Both the position numbers and the translations under genes were made by a program. A DNA stretch of 64,000 nt from Mycobacterium senriense (GTDB lineage: Bacteria; Actinomycetota; Actinomycetes; Mycobacteriales; Mycobacteriaceae): NCBI RefSeq assembly GCF_019668465.1, contig NZ_AP024828.1, forward strand, positions 1-64,000, in the 5' to 3' direction. Positions 20,523-28,474 of this stretch are shown here, piece by piece. Numbering within the stretch: the first letter of the stretch is position 1; each line of letters opens with the position of its first letter. The notes beneath the pieces were generated by a model, which worked only from the letters and a program-made list of their open reading frames with translations, made no database searches and was not told where the DNA came from.

Positions 20523-22111
20523 GCACGCCGCAGAACCGGGTTCCGGGCCTGTTCACCCTGGTTTTGCACACCCACCTGCCCTGGCTGGCCCACCACGGCC
20601 GCTGGCCGGTCGGCGAGGAATGGCTGTATCAATCCTGGGCGGCGGCCTACCTGCCGCTGATGCGCGTGCTGCACACGCTGGCCGGCGAGGACCGCCAGGG
20701 CGTGATCACGCTGGGCGTCACGCCGGTGGTGAATGCCCAGCTCGACGACCCCTACTGCCTGGACGGCATGCATCACTGGCTGGCCAACTGGCGGCTGCGC
20801 GGCCTGGAGGCCACCAGCGTGCGGTCCGCGCCCCGCTCGAAGTCGGCCGGCTACCCGTCATGCACGCCGGAAGCATTGCGCGCCTTGGGGATTCGTGAGT
20901 CCGCCGAGTCACAGCGGGCGCTGGACGACTTCGCCACCCTGTGGCGGCACGGTGGCAGCCCGCTGCTGCGCAGCCTGCTCGACGCCGGCACGCTGGAGCT
21001 GCTCGGCGGCCCGCTGGCCCACCCGTTCCAACCGCTGCTGGCGCCGCGGCTGCGCGAGTTCGCGCTGCGCGAGGGCCTGGCCGACGCCGCGCACCGGCTA
21101 GGGGCGCGAAAGGGGCACGGCCCGGGCGGGATCTGGGCGCCCGAGTGCGCCTACGCGCCCGGCATGGAACACGACTATTCGGCCGCCGGCGTCACCCATT
21201 TCATGGTCGACGGCCCGTCGCTGCACGGCGACACCGCGCTGGGCCGGCCGGTCGGCGACACCGATGTGGTGGCGTTCGGGCGCGATCTGCAGGTCAGCTA
21301 CCGGGTGTGGTCACCGAAATCCGGCTACCCCGGGCACGCCGCGTACCGCGACTTCCACACCTACGATCACCTCACCGGACTCAAGCCGGCCCGGGTGACG
21401 GGCCGCAACGTGTCCTCGGAGGACAAGGCGCCCTACGACCCCGAGCGCGCCGATCACGCGGTCGACATGCACGTCGCCGATTTCGTCGACGTGGTCCGCA
21501 ACCGCCTGTTCGCGGAGTCCGAGCGCATCGGGCGACCCGCCCACGTGGTCGCCGCCTTCGACACCGAGCTGTTCGGTCACTGGTGGTACGAGGGGCCGAC
21601 ATGGCTGGAGCGGGTGCTGCGCGCACTGCCCGAGGCCGGCGTGCGGGTGGGCACGCTGAGCGACGCCATCGCCGACGGCTTCGTCGGCAACCCGGTGGCC
21701 CTGCCGCCCAGCTCGTGGGGCTCGGGCAAGGACTGGCAGGTGTGGGCCGGCGACCAGGTCGCCGATCTGGTGGCGCTGAACAGCGAGATCGTCGACATGG
21801 CGCTGAGCACCGTCGACAAGGCGCTGTCCCAGACCGCATCACTGGACGGGCCCATCCCCCGCGACCACGTCGCCGATCAGATCCTGCGCGAAACGCTGCT
21901 CACCGTGTCCAGCGACTGGCCGTTCATGGTGAGCAAGGATTCGGCCGCCGACTATGCCCGCTACCGCGCCCACCTGCATGCGCACGCCACCCGCGAAATC
22001 GCCGACGCGCTGGCGTCGGGCCGGCGCGACACCGCGCAGCGGCTGGCGGAGGGATGGAACCGCGCCGACGGACTGTTCGGCGCCCTCGACGCCCGCAGGT
22101 TGCCTCGATGA
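20519..22111 (+). CDS. GH57 1,4-alpha-glucan branching enzyme-like
   Basis: 530 aa from the GTG at 20519, overlapping the methyltransferase stop. Glycoside hydrolase family 57: LVLHTHLPWLAHHGRWPVGE at the start, the nucleophile Glu in GIWAPECAYAPG, the acid/base Asp in AAFDTELFGHWWYEG, and the C-terminal domain typical of GH57 branching enzymes. It would introduce alpha-1,6 branches in the methylglucose polysaccharide or glycogen. Equivalent to Rv3031. The frame is open well upstream but that part is a shadow of the methyltransferase gene. Confidence 0.92.
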   Translation: MSTPQNRVPGLFTLVLHTHLPWLAHHGRWPVGEEWLYQSWAAAYLPLMRVLHTLAGEDRQGVITLGVTPVVNAQLDDPYCLDGMHHWLANWRLRGLEATSVRSAPRSKSAGYPSCTPEALRALGIRESAESQRALDDFATLWRHGGSPLLRSLLDAGTLELLGGPLAHPFQPLLAPRLREFALREGLADAAHRLGARKGHGPGGIWAPECAYAPGMEHDYSAAGVTHFMVDGPSLHGDTALGRPVGDTDVVAFGRDLQVSYRVWSPKSGYPGHAAYRDFHTYDHLTGLKPARVTGRNVSSEDKAPYDPERADHAVDMHVADFVDVVRNRLFAESERIGRPAHVVAAFDTELFGHWWYEGPTWLERVLRALPEAGVRVGTLSDAIADGFVGNPVALPPSSWGSGKDWQVWAGDQVADLVALNSEIVDMALSTVDKALSQTASLDGPIPRDHVADQILRETLLTVSSDWPFMVSKDSAADYARYRAHLHAHATREIADALASGRRDTAQRLAEGWNRADGLFGALDARRLPR

Positions 22112-22124
22112 GGCGGGCCGCGGC

Positions 22125-23369
22125 GTGAAAATCCTGATGGTGTCGTGGGAATACCCGCCGGTGGTGATCGGCGGGCTCGGCCGGCACGTGCATCACCTGT
22201 CCACCGCGCTGGCCGCCGCCGGTCACGACGTCGTCGTGCTGTCGCGCCGTCCCACCGGAACCGATCCCCGCAGCCATCCGTCGTCCGACCACATCAGCGA
22301 GGGCGTCCGGGTGATAGCGGCCGCCCAGGATCCGCACGAATTCTCCTTCGGCACCGACATGATGGCGTGGACGCTCGCGATGGGCCACTCCATGATTCGC
22401 GCCGGGCTGCCCCTGACAAAGCCGGGCAGCAACCGCGCGTGGCGGCCCGACGTGGTGCACGCCCACGACTGGCTGGTGGCCCACCCGGCGATCGCCCTCG
22501 CCCAATTCTACGATGCACCAATGGTTTCCACGATCCACGCCACCGAAGCCGGCCGGCATTCCGGCTGGGTCAGCGGCGCGATCAGCCGCCAGGTGCACGC
22601 GGTCGAATCCTGGCTGGTGCGCGAATCCGACTCGCTGATCACATGTTCGGCGTCGATGGCCGACGAGATCACCGAACTGTTCGGTCCCGGCCTGGCCGAG
22701 ATCACGGTGATCTGCAACGGCATCGAGACGGCGCGGTGGCCGTTCGCGACGCGCCGGCCGCGCACCGGACCCGCCGAATTGCTCTACCTGGGACGGCTGG
22801 AATACGAGAAGGGTGTGCACGACGTCATCGCCGCGCTGCCGCGGATCAGGCGCAGCCACCCCGGCACCACACTGACCATCGCCGGCGAGGGTACTCAACT
22901 GGGCTGGCTCATCGAGCAGGCCCGTAAACACCGGGTGCTCAAGGCAGTCCGGTTCGTCGGGCACCTCGACCACGCCGAGCTGCTGGCCGTCCTGCATCGC
23001 GCCGACGCCGCGGTGCTGCCCAGCCATTACGAACCGTTCGGGATCGTCGCACTGGAGGCGGCCGCGGCCGGCACTCCCCTGGTGACCTCGAACATCGGCG
23101 GCCTGGGCGAGGCGGTGATCAACGGCCAGACCGGAGTGTCGTGCCCGCCGCGCGACGTGGCCCGGCTGGCCGCGGCGGTGCGCACTGTGCTCGACGACCC
23201 GCATGCCGCACAGCAGCGCGCCCACGCCGCCCGCGAGCGACTCACCGCCGATTTCGATTGGCGCACGGTGGCCGACAAGACCGCGCAGGTGTACCTGTCG
23301 GCCAAGCGTGGCGTGCGGCAGCCGCACGCCCGGCTGCCCATCGTCGAACACGCCTTGCCGGACCGGTAG
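22125..23369 (+). CDS. Alpha-1,4-glucosyltransferase, Rv3032-like
   Basis: 414 aa from a GTG 13 bases after the GH57 stop. GT4-fold glycosyltransferase: KILMVSWEYPPVVIGGLGRHV with the N-terminal GG motif, then LLYLGRLEYEKGVHDVIAALP, and the nucleotide-sugar motif E-x7-E in HYEPFGIVALEAAAAGTPLV. The M. tuberculosis homologue extends the alpha-(1->4)-glucan of methylglucose lipopolysaccharide and contributes to glycogen. It is the last gene of the three-gene operon and the last core gene before the accessory block. Confidence 0.93.
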   Translation: MKILMVSWEYPPVVIGGLGRHVHHLSTALAAAGHDVVVLSRRPTGTDPRSHPSSDHISEGVRVIAAAQDPHEFSFGTDMMAWTLAMGHSMIRAGLPLTKPGSNRAWRPDVVHAHDWLVAHPAIALAQFYDAPMVSTIHATEAGRHSGWVSGAISRQVHAVESWLVRESDSLITCSASMADEITELFGPGLAEITVICNGIETARWPFATRRPRTGPAELLYLGRLEYEKGVHDVIAALPRIRRSHPGTTLTIAGEGTQLGWLIEQARKHRVLKAVRFVGHLDHAELLAVLHRADAAVLPSHYEPFGIVALEAAAAGTPLVTSNIGGLGEAVINGQTGVSCPPRDVARLAAAVRTVLDDPHAAQQRAHAARERLTADFDWRTVADKTAQVYLSAKRGVRQPHARLPIVEHALPDR

Positions 23370-23391
23370 CACCCTCCCTAACGTTTCAGGG

Positions 23392-24744
23392 ATGGGCCTG
23401 GACTATTCGAGCGTCGTGGACGCTCCCATCACCGATGTTTTCGATTGGCATGCCAGGCCGGGCGCGTTCGCCCGGCTCTCGCCCCCGTGGCAGCCGATGC
23501 GGCTAATCACCGAGGCCGCCTCGCTGAAGGACGGGAGGGCCACGCTGGCGCTGCCCGGGGGTCTGCGCTGGGTCGCCGTCCATCAGCCCGACGGCTACGA
23601 CCCGCCGCGACGTTTCGTCGACGCCATCGGCGGCGACGGCCTGGCCACGCTGCCGACACGAATTGCCGTGCGCTGGAACCACACCCACGAATTCGAGGAC
23701 CTCGGCGGCAACCGCACCAGGGTGATCGACCGGGTCGACACCCCGGTGCCCGGGCCGCTGTTGCGGCCGATGTTCGACTACCGGCACCGGCAGCTGGCCG
23801 ACGATCTGGCCGCACACCGGCTGGCCGCCGAGAATGGGCTGCGGCGGCTGACGATCGCCGTCACCGGATCCTCGGGGCTGGTCGGTTCGGCATTGACCGC
23901 CTTCCTGCGCACCGGTGGCCATCGGGTTATCCAGCTGGTCCGGCACGCGCCACGCGGCGACGACGAGCGACGCTGGAACACAGCCGATCCCGACCCGCGG
24001 CTGTTCGACGGGGTCGACGCGGTAATCCATCTGGCGGGAGCATCGATCGCCGGCCGGTTCACCGATAAACACCGGCAGGCCATCCGCGACAGCAGGATTG
24101 AGCCCACCCGGCGGCTGGCCGAACTGCTGGGCCGCGCGGCCCCCCGGCTGGCAGTGCTCATCTCGGCGTCGGCGATCGGCTACTACGGATACGACCGGGG
24201 CGACGACACCCTGACCGAGGACAGCGATCGCGGCGACGGATTCCTGGCCGACGTGGTGACCGACTGGGAGCGGGCGACCACGCCCGCGCAGCAGGCCGGG
24301 GTGCGCGCGGTGCGGGTGCGCACCGGCATCGTGCAATCGCCGGCCGGCGGCACGCTGAAGCTGATGCGGCCGCTGTTCAGCGCCGGACTGGGCGGCCGGC
24401 TCGGCGACGGGCGACAATGGCTGTCCTGGATCGGGATCGACGATCTGGTGGACATCTATCACCGTGCGCTCTGGGACGCCACACTCTCCGGCCCGGTGAA
24501 TGCCGTTGCACCGCAACCGGTTCACAACAGCGAGTACACCGCCGTCCTGGCGCGGGTGTTGCACCGGCCGGCCGTGCTGCCGGTGCCGGCGCTGGGCCCG
24601 CGGCTGCTGGGCGACCAGGGCGCCCGCGAACTGGCGTGCGCGAGCCAGCGGGTGGCACCCGCCGCGCTCGCCGCCGCCGGACACCGGTTCCGTGCGCCGG
24701 ACCTCGACGCGGCGCTGCGCCACCTGTTGGGGCGCACCGGCTGA
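23392..24744 (+). CDS. TIGR01777-type epimerase with N-terminal SRPBCC domain
   Basis: 450 aa from the ATG at 23392. Residues 1-150 are an SRPBCC domain (MGLDYSSVVDAPITDVFDWH, RWNHTHEFEDL). Residues 155-450 are an NAD(P)-binding SDR of the TIGR01777 'sugar epimerase' group: IAVTGSSGLVGSALTAFL, VDAVIHLAGASIAGRF, LISASAIGYYG, then the DUF1731 C-terminus. Fusions of this kind are known in actinobacteria; the substrate is unknown. It is not part of the conserved Rv3030-Rv3032 operon and marks the left side of the accessory block. Confidence 0.87.
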   Translation: MGLDYSSVVDAPITDVFDWHARPGAFARLSPPWQPMRLITEAASLKDGRATLALPGGLRWVAVHQPDGYDPPRRFVDAIGGDGLATLPTRIAVRWNHTHEFEDLGGNRTRVIDRVDTPVPGPLLRPMFDYRHRQLADDLAAHRLAAENGLRRLTIAVTGSSGLVGSALTAFLRTGGHRVIQLVRHAPRGDDERRWNTADPDPRLFDGVDAVIHLAGASIAGRFTDKHRQAIRDSRIEPTRRLAELLGRAAPRLAVLISASAIGYYGYDRGDDTLTEDSDRGDGFLADVVTDWERATTPAQQAGVRAVRVRTGIVQSPAGGTLKLMRPLFSAGLGGRLGDGRQWLSWIGIDDLVDIYHRALWDATLSGPVNAVAPQPVHNSEYTAVLARVLHRPAVLPVPALGPRLLGDQGARELACASQRVAPAALAAAGHRFRAPDLDAALRHLLGRTG

Positions 24745-24833
24745 CGGTTGTCAGGGCACCCGACGAACGGTGAGTGGCCCGGCGGTGACATCCCGGCTGA
24801 TCGCCTCGACGAACGATCGGGAATGCAGCACGG

Positions 24834-25553
24834 CTACTCTTCGGCATCTCTGCCGTCGCGGCTGTGCCGATAGGCGCGGGCGCGCAGATCGGCCAGCCAC
24901 CGGGGGTGCAAACTCAGGCCCGGCGCCGTGTTGAGCACCGGGTCGAATGACACGTCGTGGTCGCGTTCGGGATCTAGGGCGGTGGTCAGCGTGATGCGGG
25001 CCACGGGTGTGAAATCGCCGCTGCCGCAGGCTTGGTCGAGTGTCACCTCGATGTTGCTGCGCTCGAGCGTTGACCGGACCGAGTCGAGGGACAACCCCGG
25101 GCCGCCGATCTCGCTCGAGGTCTGGGCCCGCAGCCACCAGTTGTTGCCCTGATAGTGCAACGGCATCAGCGTGGTCAGGGTCTGGCCGTTCCACGACGTG
25201 GCCGGCCGTAACGCCAGCGCGCGGGACAGCACCCCTGACCCGGACGAGACAAGCAGGATGTCCCACGGCTTGTCCGCGGCCTGGGGCGTGGGCAGCCGGA
25301 GGGCCAACCCGATGAAGTCGGGCAGCGCCCCGGGCGTACCGGTGGCCTTCGACACGCGCGCAACAATGTCCGAGGATGGGATCGGCAAGCCCTGCGCCGC
25401 GGGGGCAACGCGTTCGATGTGGCCCTCGGCCAGCACCCCGGTCGGATGGAAGAACCGTTTGCCCCGGAGCGCAGAGCCCCACTGAAAGGGCACCGCCACA
25501 AGTTCCAAAACGTTCACCGGCGGCGGATTCCCATTCTGGGCGGGGGGAAACAA
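24834..25553 (-). CDS. Hypothetical protein, weak catalase-like fold
   Basis: 239 aa. No firm family is recognised. The N-terminal RFFHPTGVLAEGHIER and the later DFIGLALRLP...PWDILLVSSG resemble, distantly, the N-terminal barrel of small haem catalase-like proteins (K.FH..G..G.f.v, then rGfAlkf). A conserved catalase haem Tyr motif is not evident. It has no signal peptide. It runs co-directionally after the protease-like gene with a 39-base gap. Function unknown. Confidence 0.7.
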   Translation of the reverse strand: MFPPAQNGNPPPVNVLELVAVPFQWGSALRGKRFFHPTGVLAEGHIERVAPAAQGLPIPSSDIVARVSKATGTPGALPDFIGLALRLPTPQAADKPWDILLVSSGSGVLSRALALRPATSWNGQTLTTLMPLHYQGNNWWLRAQTSSEIGGPGLSLDSVRSTLERSNIEVTLDQACGSGDFTPVARITLTTALDPERDHDVSFDPVLNTAPGLSLHPRWLADLRARAYRHSRDGRDAEE

Positions 25554-25592
25554 GGGCGTGCGACACCGTCGCGCCGCGGCGCTGCGTGAAAA

Positions 25593-26327
25593 TTACCGTG
25601 ACGCAAAACCGGTTGTGCGCCAGCCGATCATTCGCAGACTGGGCGGGGGCTGCTGCGGGCTGTAGGTGTGGCTGTCGATATAGACCTGTGCCATGACGGC
25701 CTGCCACGACTCGATCTGGGGCGAGGATCGCCAGGTGCCCTCGACCAGTCCGACGATCACGGCATTGTTGTCAGCGGTCAGCGTGTACACCGGACCGCCG
25801 AAGTCCCGGCTGTCGGAGGCCATATCCGTGATGGCGAAGCGCCCGTTGCCTACCGAGCTGACCGAGCCGCATCGTTGGCCGGTCGCGCTGCGCAGCTGGC
25901 ACGCGGGCATCCCGGTCTGGGCGCGCGTTCCGGGTGCGGAGCTCAGATGGCGCCCCGTGGGCAGCACATCGGTGGGCGTCACCTCCGGCGCGATCGCAAT
26001 GACCTCGTATTCCACCGGCAGCATCGAGGTGTCCGCGGCGGAGTCCGCGTCGACCTGGCGGCGGCCGAGGACCACGTTGCCGATCGGTTTGCGGTCACGG
26101 TCGGTCACCACCGACTGGCCGCCATCGCATTGGCCGCTGGTCAGCGCGACCCGTAGCCGCAGCTCGACCAGGCCCAACATGCAGACGGTACCGCCTTGGC
26201 GGATCTCCATTCCGGGAAACACGGTGGCGCCCGGGTCGGCGACGGCCTGGACCGGTGCGGTGAAAAACATCGTCGTGGCCGCGGATGCGATCGCCAGCCG
26301 GCACCACCGGCGTCCGAGCTCTTCCAT
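25593..26327 (-). CDS. Secreted trypsin-fold protein, probable pseudoprotease
   Basis: 244 aa. Signal peptide LAIASAATTMFFTAPVQAVA ends near residue 30. The rest follows the trypsin-like S1 pattern found in several mycobacterial secreted proteins, with Cys pairs (TVCMLG/SGQC, PACQ/QRCG). The catalytic His motif (T-A-G-H-C in active members) reads TSGQC, with Gln at residue 66. The Ser motif (G-D-S-G-G-P) reads RDFGGP, with Phe at residue 176. Two triad residues are thus missing and proteolysis is unlikely. It may bind a ligand or inhibitor at the envelope. Confidence 0.78.
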   Translation of the reverse strand: MEELGRRWCRLAIASAATTMFFTAPVQAVADPGATVFPGMEIRQGGTVCMLGLVELRLRVALTSGQCDGGQSVVTDRDRKPIGNVVLGRRQVDADSAADTSMLPVEYEVIAIAPEVTPTDVLPTGRHLSSAPGTRAQTGMPACQLRSATGQRCGSVSSVGNGRFAITDMASDSRDFGGPVYTLTADNNAVIVGLVEGTWRSSPQIESWQAVMAQVYIDSHTYSPQQPPPSLRMIGWRTTGFASR

Positions 26328-26477
26328 TGGGACGCATCACCCCTCACGTCCATCAGGGGGTTCACCGCGTTTTGTTGTTGAACGTGCGTATACCCGCCTC
26401 CGATGGGGCCAAACCGGCTTGGGCCCGGCCGGCTAGCGAACAATCGTGGGTTGCGAAAAAGCCGGAAAACGAAGACG

Positions 26478-27005
26478 TCAGGCGTCCACACCCGTCGAAC
26501 GGTGTGGGAAGGGTTTCGGCGCTTCGCCCAATTCGTCCTGAAAGCACCGCAGCGCGTCGAGGAGCGCGGCGAAAACCCGGTGAGCGGTGGTCAGGTCCGC
26601 ATCCGGTAGGCCGGCAAGCGCGACGTGGGTGTGCGCGTTGAGCGGACTGAAGAACGACCGGGCGGTGGCAAGGCCGGTTTCATCGTTGCGCAACACGACT
26701 TTTCGCCGGTCGACCGGGTGGTTGTCGCGGCGGATATGGCCGGCGTCGATCAACCGGTCCACCAGGTAGGTGATCGCCGAACCCGATAGCCCCATCCGGT
26801 GGCTGAGGTCGCTCGACGTCATCGGCCGCCCACCGCTCTCCGCCACCATGATGTAGAGCAGGGCGCGGAAATCGTTGGGCCGCAGGCAATGTATCAGCGC
26901 GAACAACCGGCCGATCTGGTCGGACTCGGTTGACAGCTCCCGCAGATCGGCCGAGATCAGCGACTCCAGCTCATCGCGGCCGCAGCACTGCGCATCGGCG
27001 TCCAT
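26478..27005 (-). CDS. MarR family regulator, CrtR-like, divergent from crtE
   Basis: 175 aa winged-helix MarR protein. The DNA-binding core is SSDLSHRMGLSGSAITYLVDRLIDAGHIRRDNHPVDRRKVVL, with the MarR wing DRR. The N-terminus has Cys-Cys (QCCGRDE), a possible redox or metal feature. It is transcribed away from the carotenoid operon with 316 bases between them. In Corynebacterium glutamicum a MarR-type repressor (CrtR) in the same arrangement controls carotenoid genes in response to geranylgeranyl diphosphate; the analogous role here is inference. The protein at 36780-37352 is a close paralogue. Confidence 0.9.
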   Translation of the reverse strand: MDADAQCCGRDELESLISADLRELSTESDQIGRLFALIHCLRPNDFRALLYIMVAESGGRPMTSSDLSHRMGLSGSAITYLVDRLIDAGHIRRDNHPVDRRKVVLRNDETGLATARSFFSPLNAHTHVALAGLPDADLTTAHRVFAALLDALRCFQDELGEAPKPFPHRSTGVDA

Positions 27006-27037
27006 AACGCTGCGAGCATATCGCCGATTGCGATGAC

Positions 27038-27060
27038 ATTTCAGTTACTTAATGTTTCAG
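27038..27060. promoter_or_regulatory. AT-rich MarR-type box A
   Basis: TTTCAGTTACTTAATGTTTC lies 34-54 bases before the MarR start codon. It shares 17 of 19 positions with box C at 39762 (TTTCAGTT.TTAATGTTT pattern). Markedly AT-rich in GC-rich surroundings. Confidence 0.5.
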
Positions 27061-27142
27061 CCGGGGTCGTGGCAGCTCCGCGCCGGCGCCGGACGACAAC
27101 CACGACCGTGTGGATCCGCCCCGGCTGGCGCCGACCGATGAA

Positions 27143-27173
27143 GTTCATTAAATTAATGTTTAAGTTATTGAAC
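27143..27173. promoter_or_regulatory. AT-rich MarR-type box B, upstream of crtE
   Basis: GTTCATTAA ... TTATTGAAC (8 of 9 arm bases pair) around the core ATTAATGTTTAA, which is identical in box C. It lies about 55 bases upstream of the SigF-like -35. Confidence 0.5.
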
Positions 27174-27227
27174 GAGGTGGTATGTCGTAGCGGTCGGCGC
27201 AAGGGTGTGTCTGACGGTCAGCGCTGT

Positions 27228-27254
27228 GGTTTTGCCCGCCTCATCGGCGGGTAT
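27228..27254 (+). promoter_or_regulatory. SigF-like promoter of the carotenoid operon
   Basis: GGTTT (27228-27232) - 16 bases - GGGTAT (27249-27254), an exact match to the mycobacterial SigF consensus GGTTT-N15-17-GGGTAT. Transcription would start near 27260, about 60 bases before the crtE start. SigF is known to be needed for carotenoid pigment in M. smegmatis. Confidence 0.65.
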
Positions 27255-27321
27255 GACGCGGGTGTTTGGGCCGGACGGGGCTGGGCATGCCACGCCGTCC
27301 GGAAGGGAGCGCTTGGGCACT

Positions 27322-28446
27322 ATGGGAGCTTTGTCGTTTTCACCGGCCACGGCATCGCCGCCGGTGGCGATCGGTTGGCTGAGCGCTGACGATTTCGAAG
27401 CATGGCGGTCGAACGTACGGCGCATGGTGCTGGGCGATGTCGCCGATTTCATCGTCGCGCGACGTGCCGGCGAACTCGACGATGCGCGCATCGATGCCGC
27501 AGGCGACATCCTGATGCAGTTCGTCTCCGGCGGCAAATGCCTGCGGTCGACGTTCGTGTACCTGGGCTGGCTGTGCGGCGCGCCGCCCGACGACGCGGCC
27601 CTGCGGGCCGCGGCCAGCTTCGAGTTGGTGCACGCGTTCGCGTTGCTGCAAGACGACGTCATGGACGGTTCAGACCAGCGGCGCGGCCGCCCGTCGGCGC
27701 ATCGGCAATTCGGCCAATGGCATCGCGAGCGCGGATTGTGCGGCTCCTCGCGGCGATTCGGTGAATCCGCCGCCATCCTGCTGGGCGACCTTTGCCTCAT
27801 CTGGGCCGAACAGATGATGCGCGACAGCGGCGTCGAGCCCAGGCGTCTGCAACGCGCCTGGCCACGCTATGACGCCATGCGCACCGAGCTTGCCGTCGGG
27901 CAATTCGCCGACCTGACCAACGATGCGCGGCAGATGCCCGGACTGGAAGTCGTGCTCGACGTGGCGCGCCGCAAGTCGGGGAACTACACGGTGCGCCGGC
28001 CGCTGGAGATCGGCGCGGCCATGTCCGAGTGCGACGGTCGGACGCTGTCCCAACTGGGCCGCTACGGCGCCGCCGTCGGTGAGGCATTCCAGCTTCGCGA
28101 CGACGTGCTCGGCGTCTTCGGCTCGCCGGCGGTGACGGGCAAACCCAGCGCCGGCGACCTGCTGGAGCGCAAGGCGACCAGCGTCGTGGTGGCCGCCCAC
28201 CAGCTGGCCGATGCGCCGACCCGGCGTGAACTCATCGAGCTGGCGGATCGTGAAACCCTCGACGACAACGCGATCGACCGGTGGAAAGCGCTGATCGTCG
28301 AGACGGGAGCCGTGCAACTGATCGAGGAGATGATCGGCGACCGCGTCGCTTCCGCGCGCGAGCACCTCAGCGACCTGTCGATCGACGAGCCCGTTCGCAC
28401 CGCGCTGGCCGAAATGGCGGCCGTCTGCACGAAACGCGCCGAATGA
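27322..28446 (+). CDS. crtE: Geranylgeranyl diphosphate synthase
   Basis: 374 aa from the ATG at 27322, with GGAAGGGAG upstream; a TTG at 27313 would put the ribosome site at better spacing. Trans-prenyltransferase: GGKCLRSTFVYLGW, first Asp-rich motif LLQDDVMDGSDQRRG, and second motif FQLRDDVLGVFG, the DDxxG form seen in actinobacterial GGPP synthases. It makes the C20 precursor for phytoene. First gene of an eight-gene operon. The MarR gene is divergent upstream, and an SigF-like promoter and box B precede it. Confidence 0.93.
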   Translation: MGALSFSPATASPPVAIGWLSADDFEAWRSNVRRMVLGDVADFIVARRAGELDDARIDAAGDILMQFVSGGKCLRSTFVYLGWLCGAPPDDAALRAAASFELVHAFALLQDDVMDGSDQRRGRPSAHRQFGQWHRERGLCGSSRRFGESAAILLGDLCLIWAEQMMRDSGVEPRRLQRAWPRYDAMRTELAVGQFADLTNDARQMPGLEVVLDVARRKSGNYTVRRPLEIGAAMSECDGRTLSQLGRYGAAVGEAFQLRDDVLGVFGSPAVTGKPSAGDLLERKATSVVVAAHQLADAPTRRELIELADRETLDDNAIDRWKALIVETGAVQLIEEMIGDRVASAREHLSDLSIDEPVRTALAEMAAVCTKRAE

Positions 28447-28474
28447 GTAGCACAGACCGGGGAGCCTGTTGATC

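Noticed and set aside
26360..26383. GTTCA ... TGAAC pair upstream of the protease-like gene
   Set aside because: Only 5-base arms with a 14-base gap and no second copy with the box core; not counted as a MarR site.
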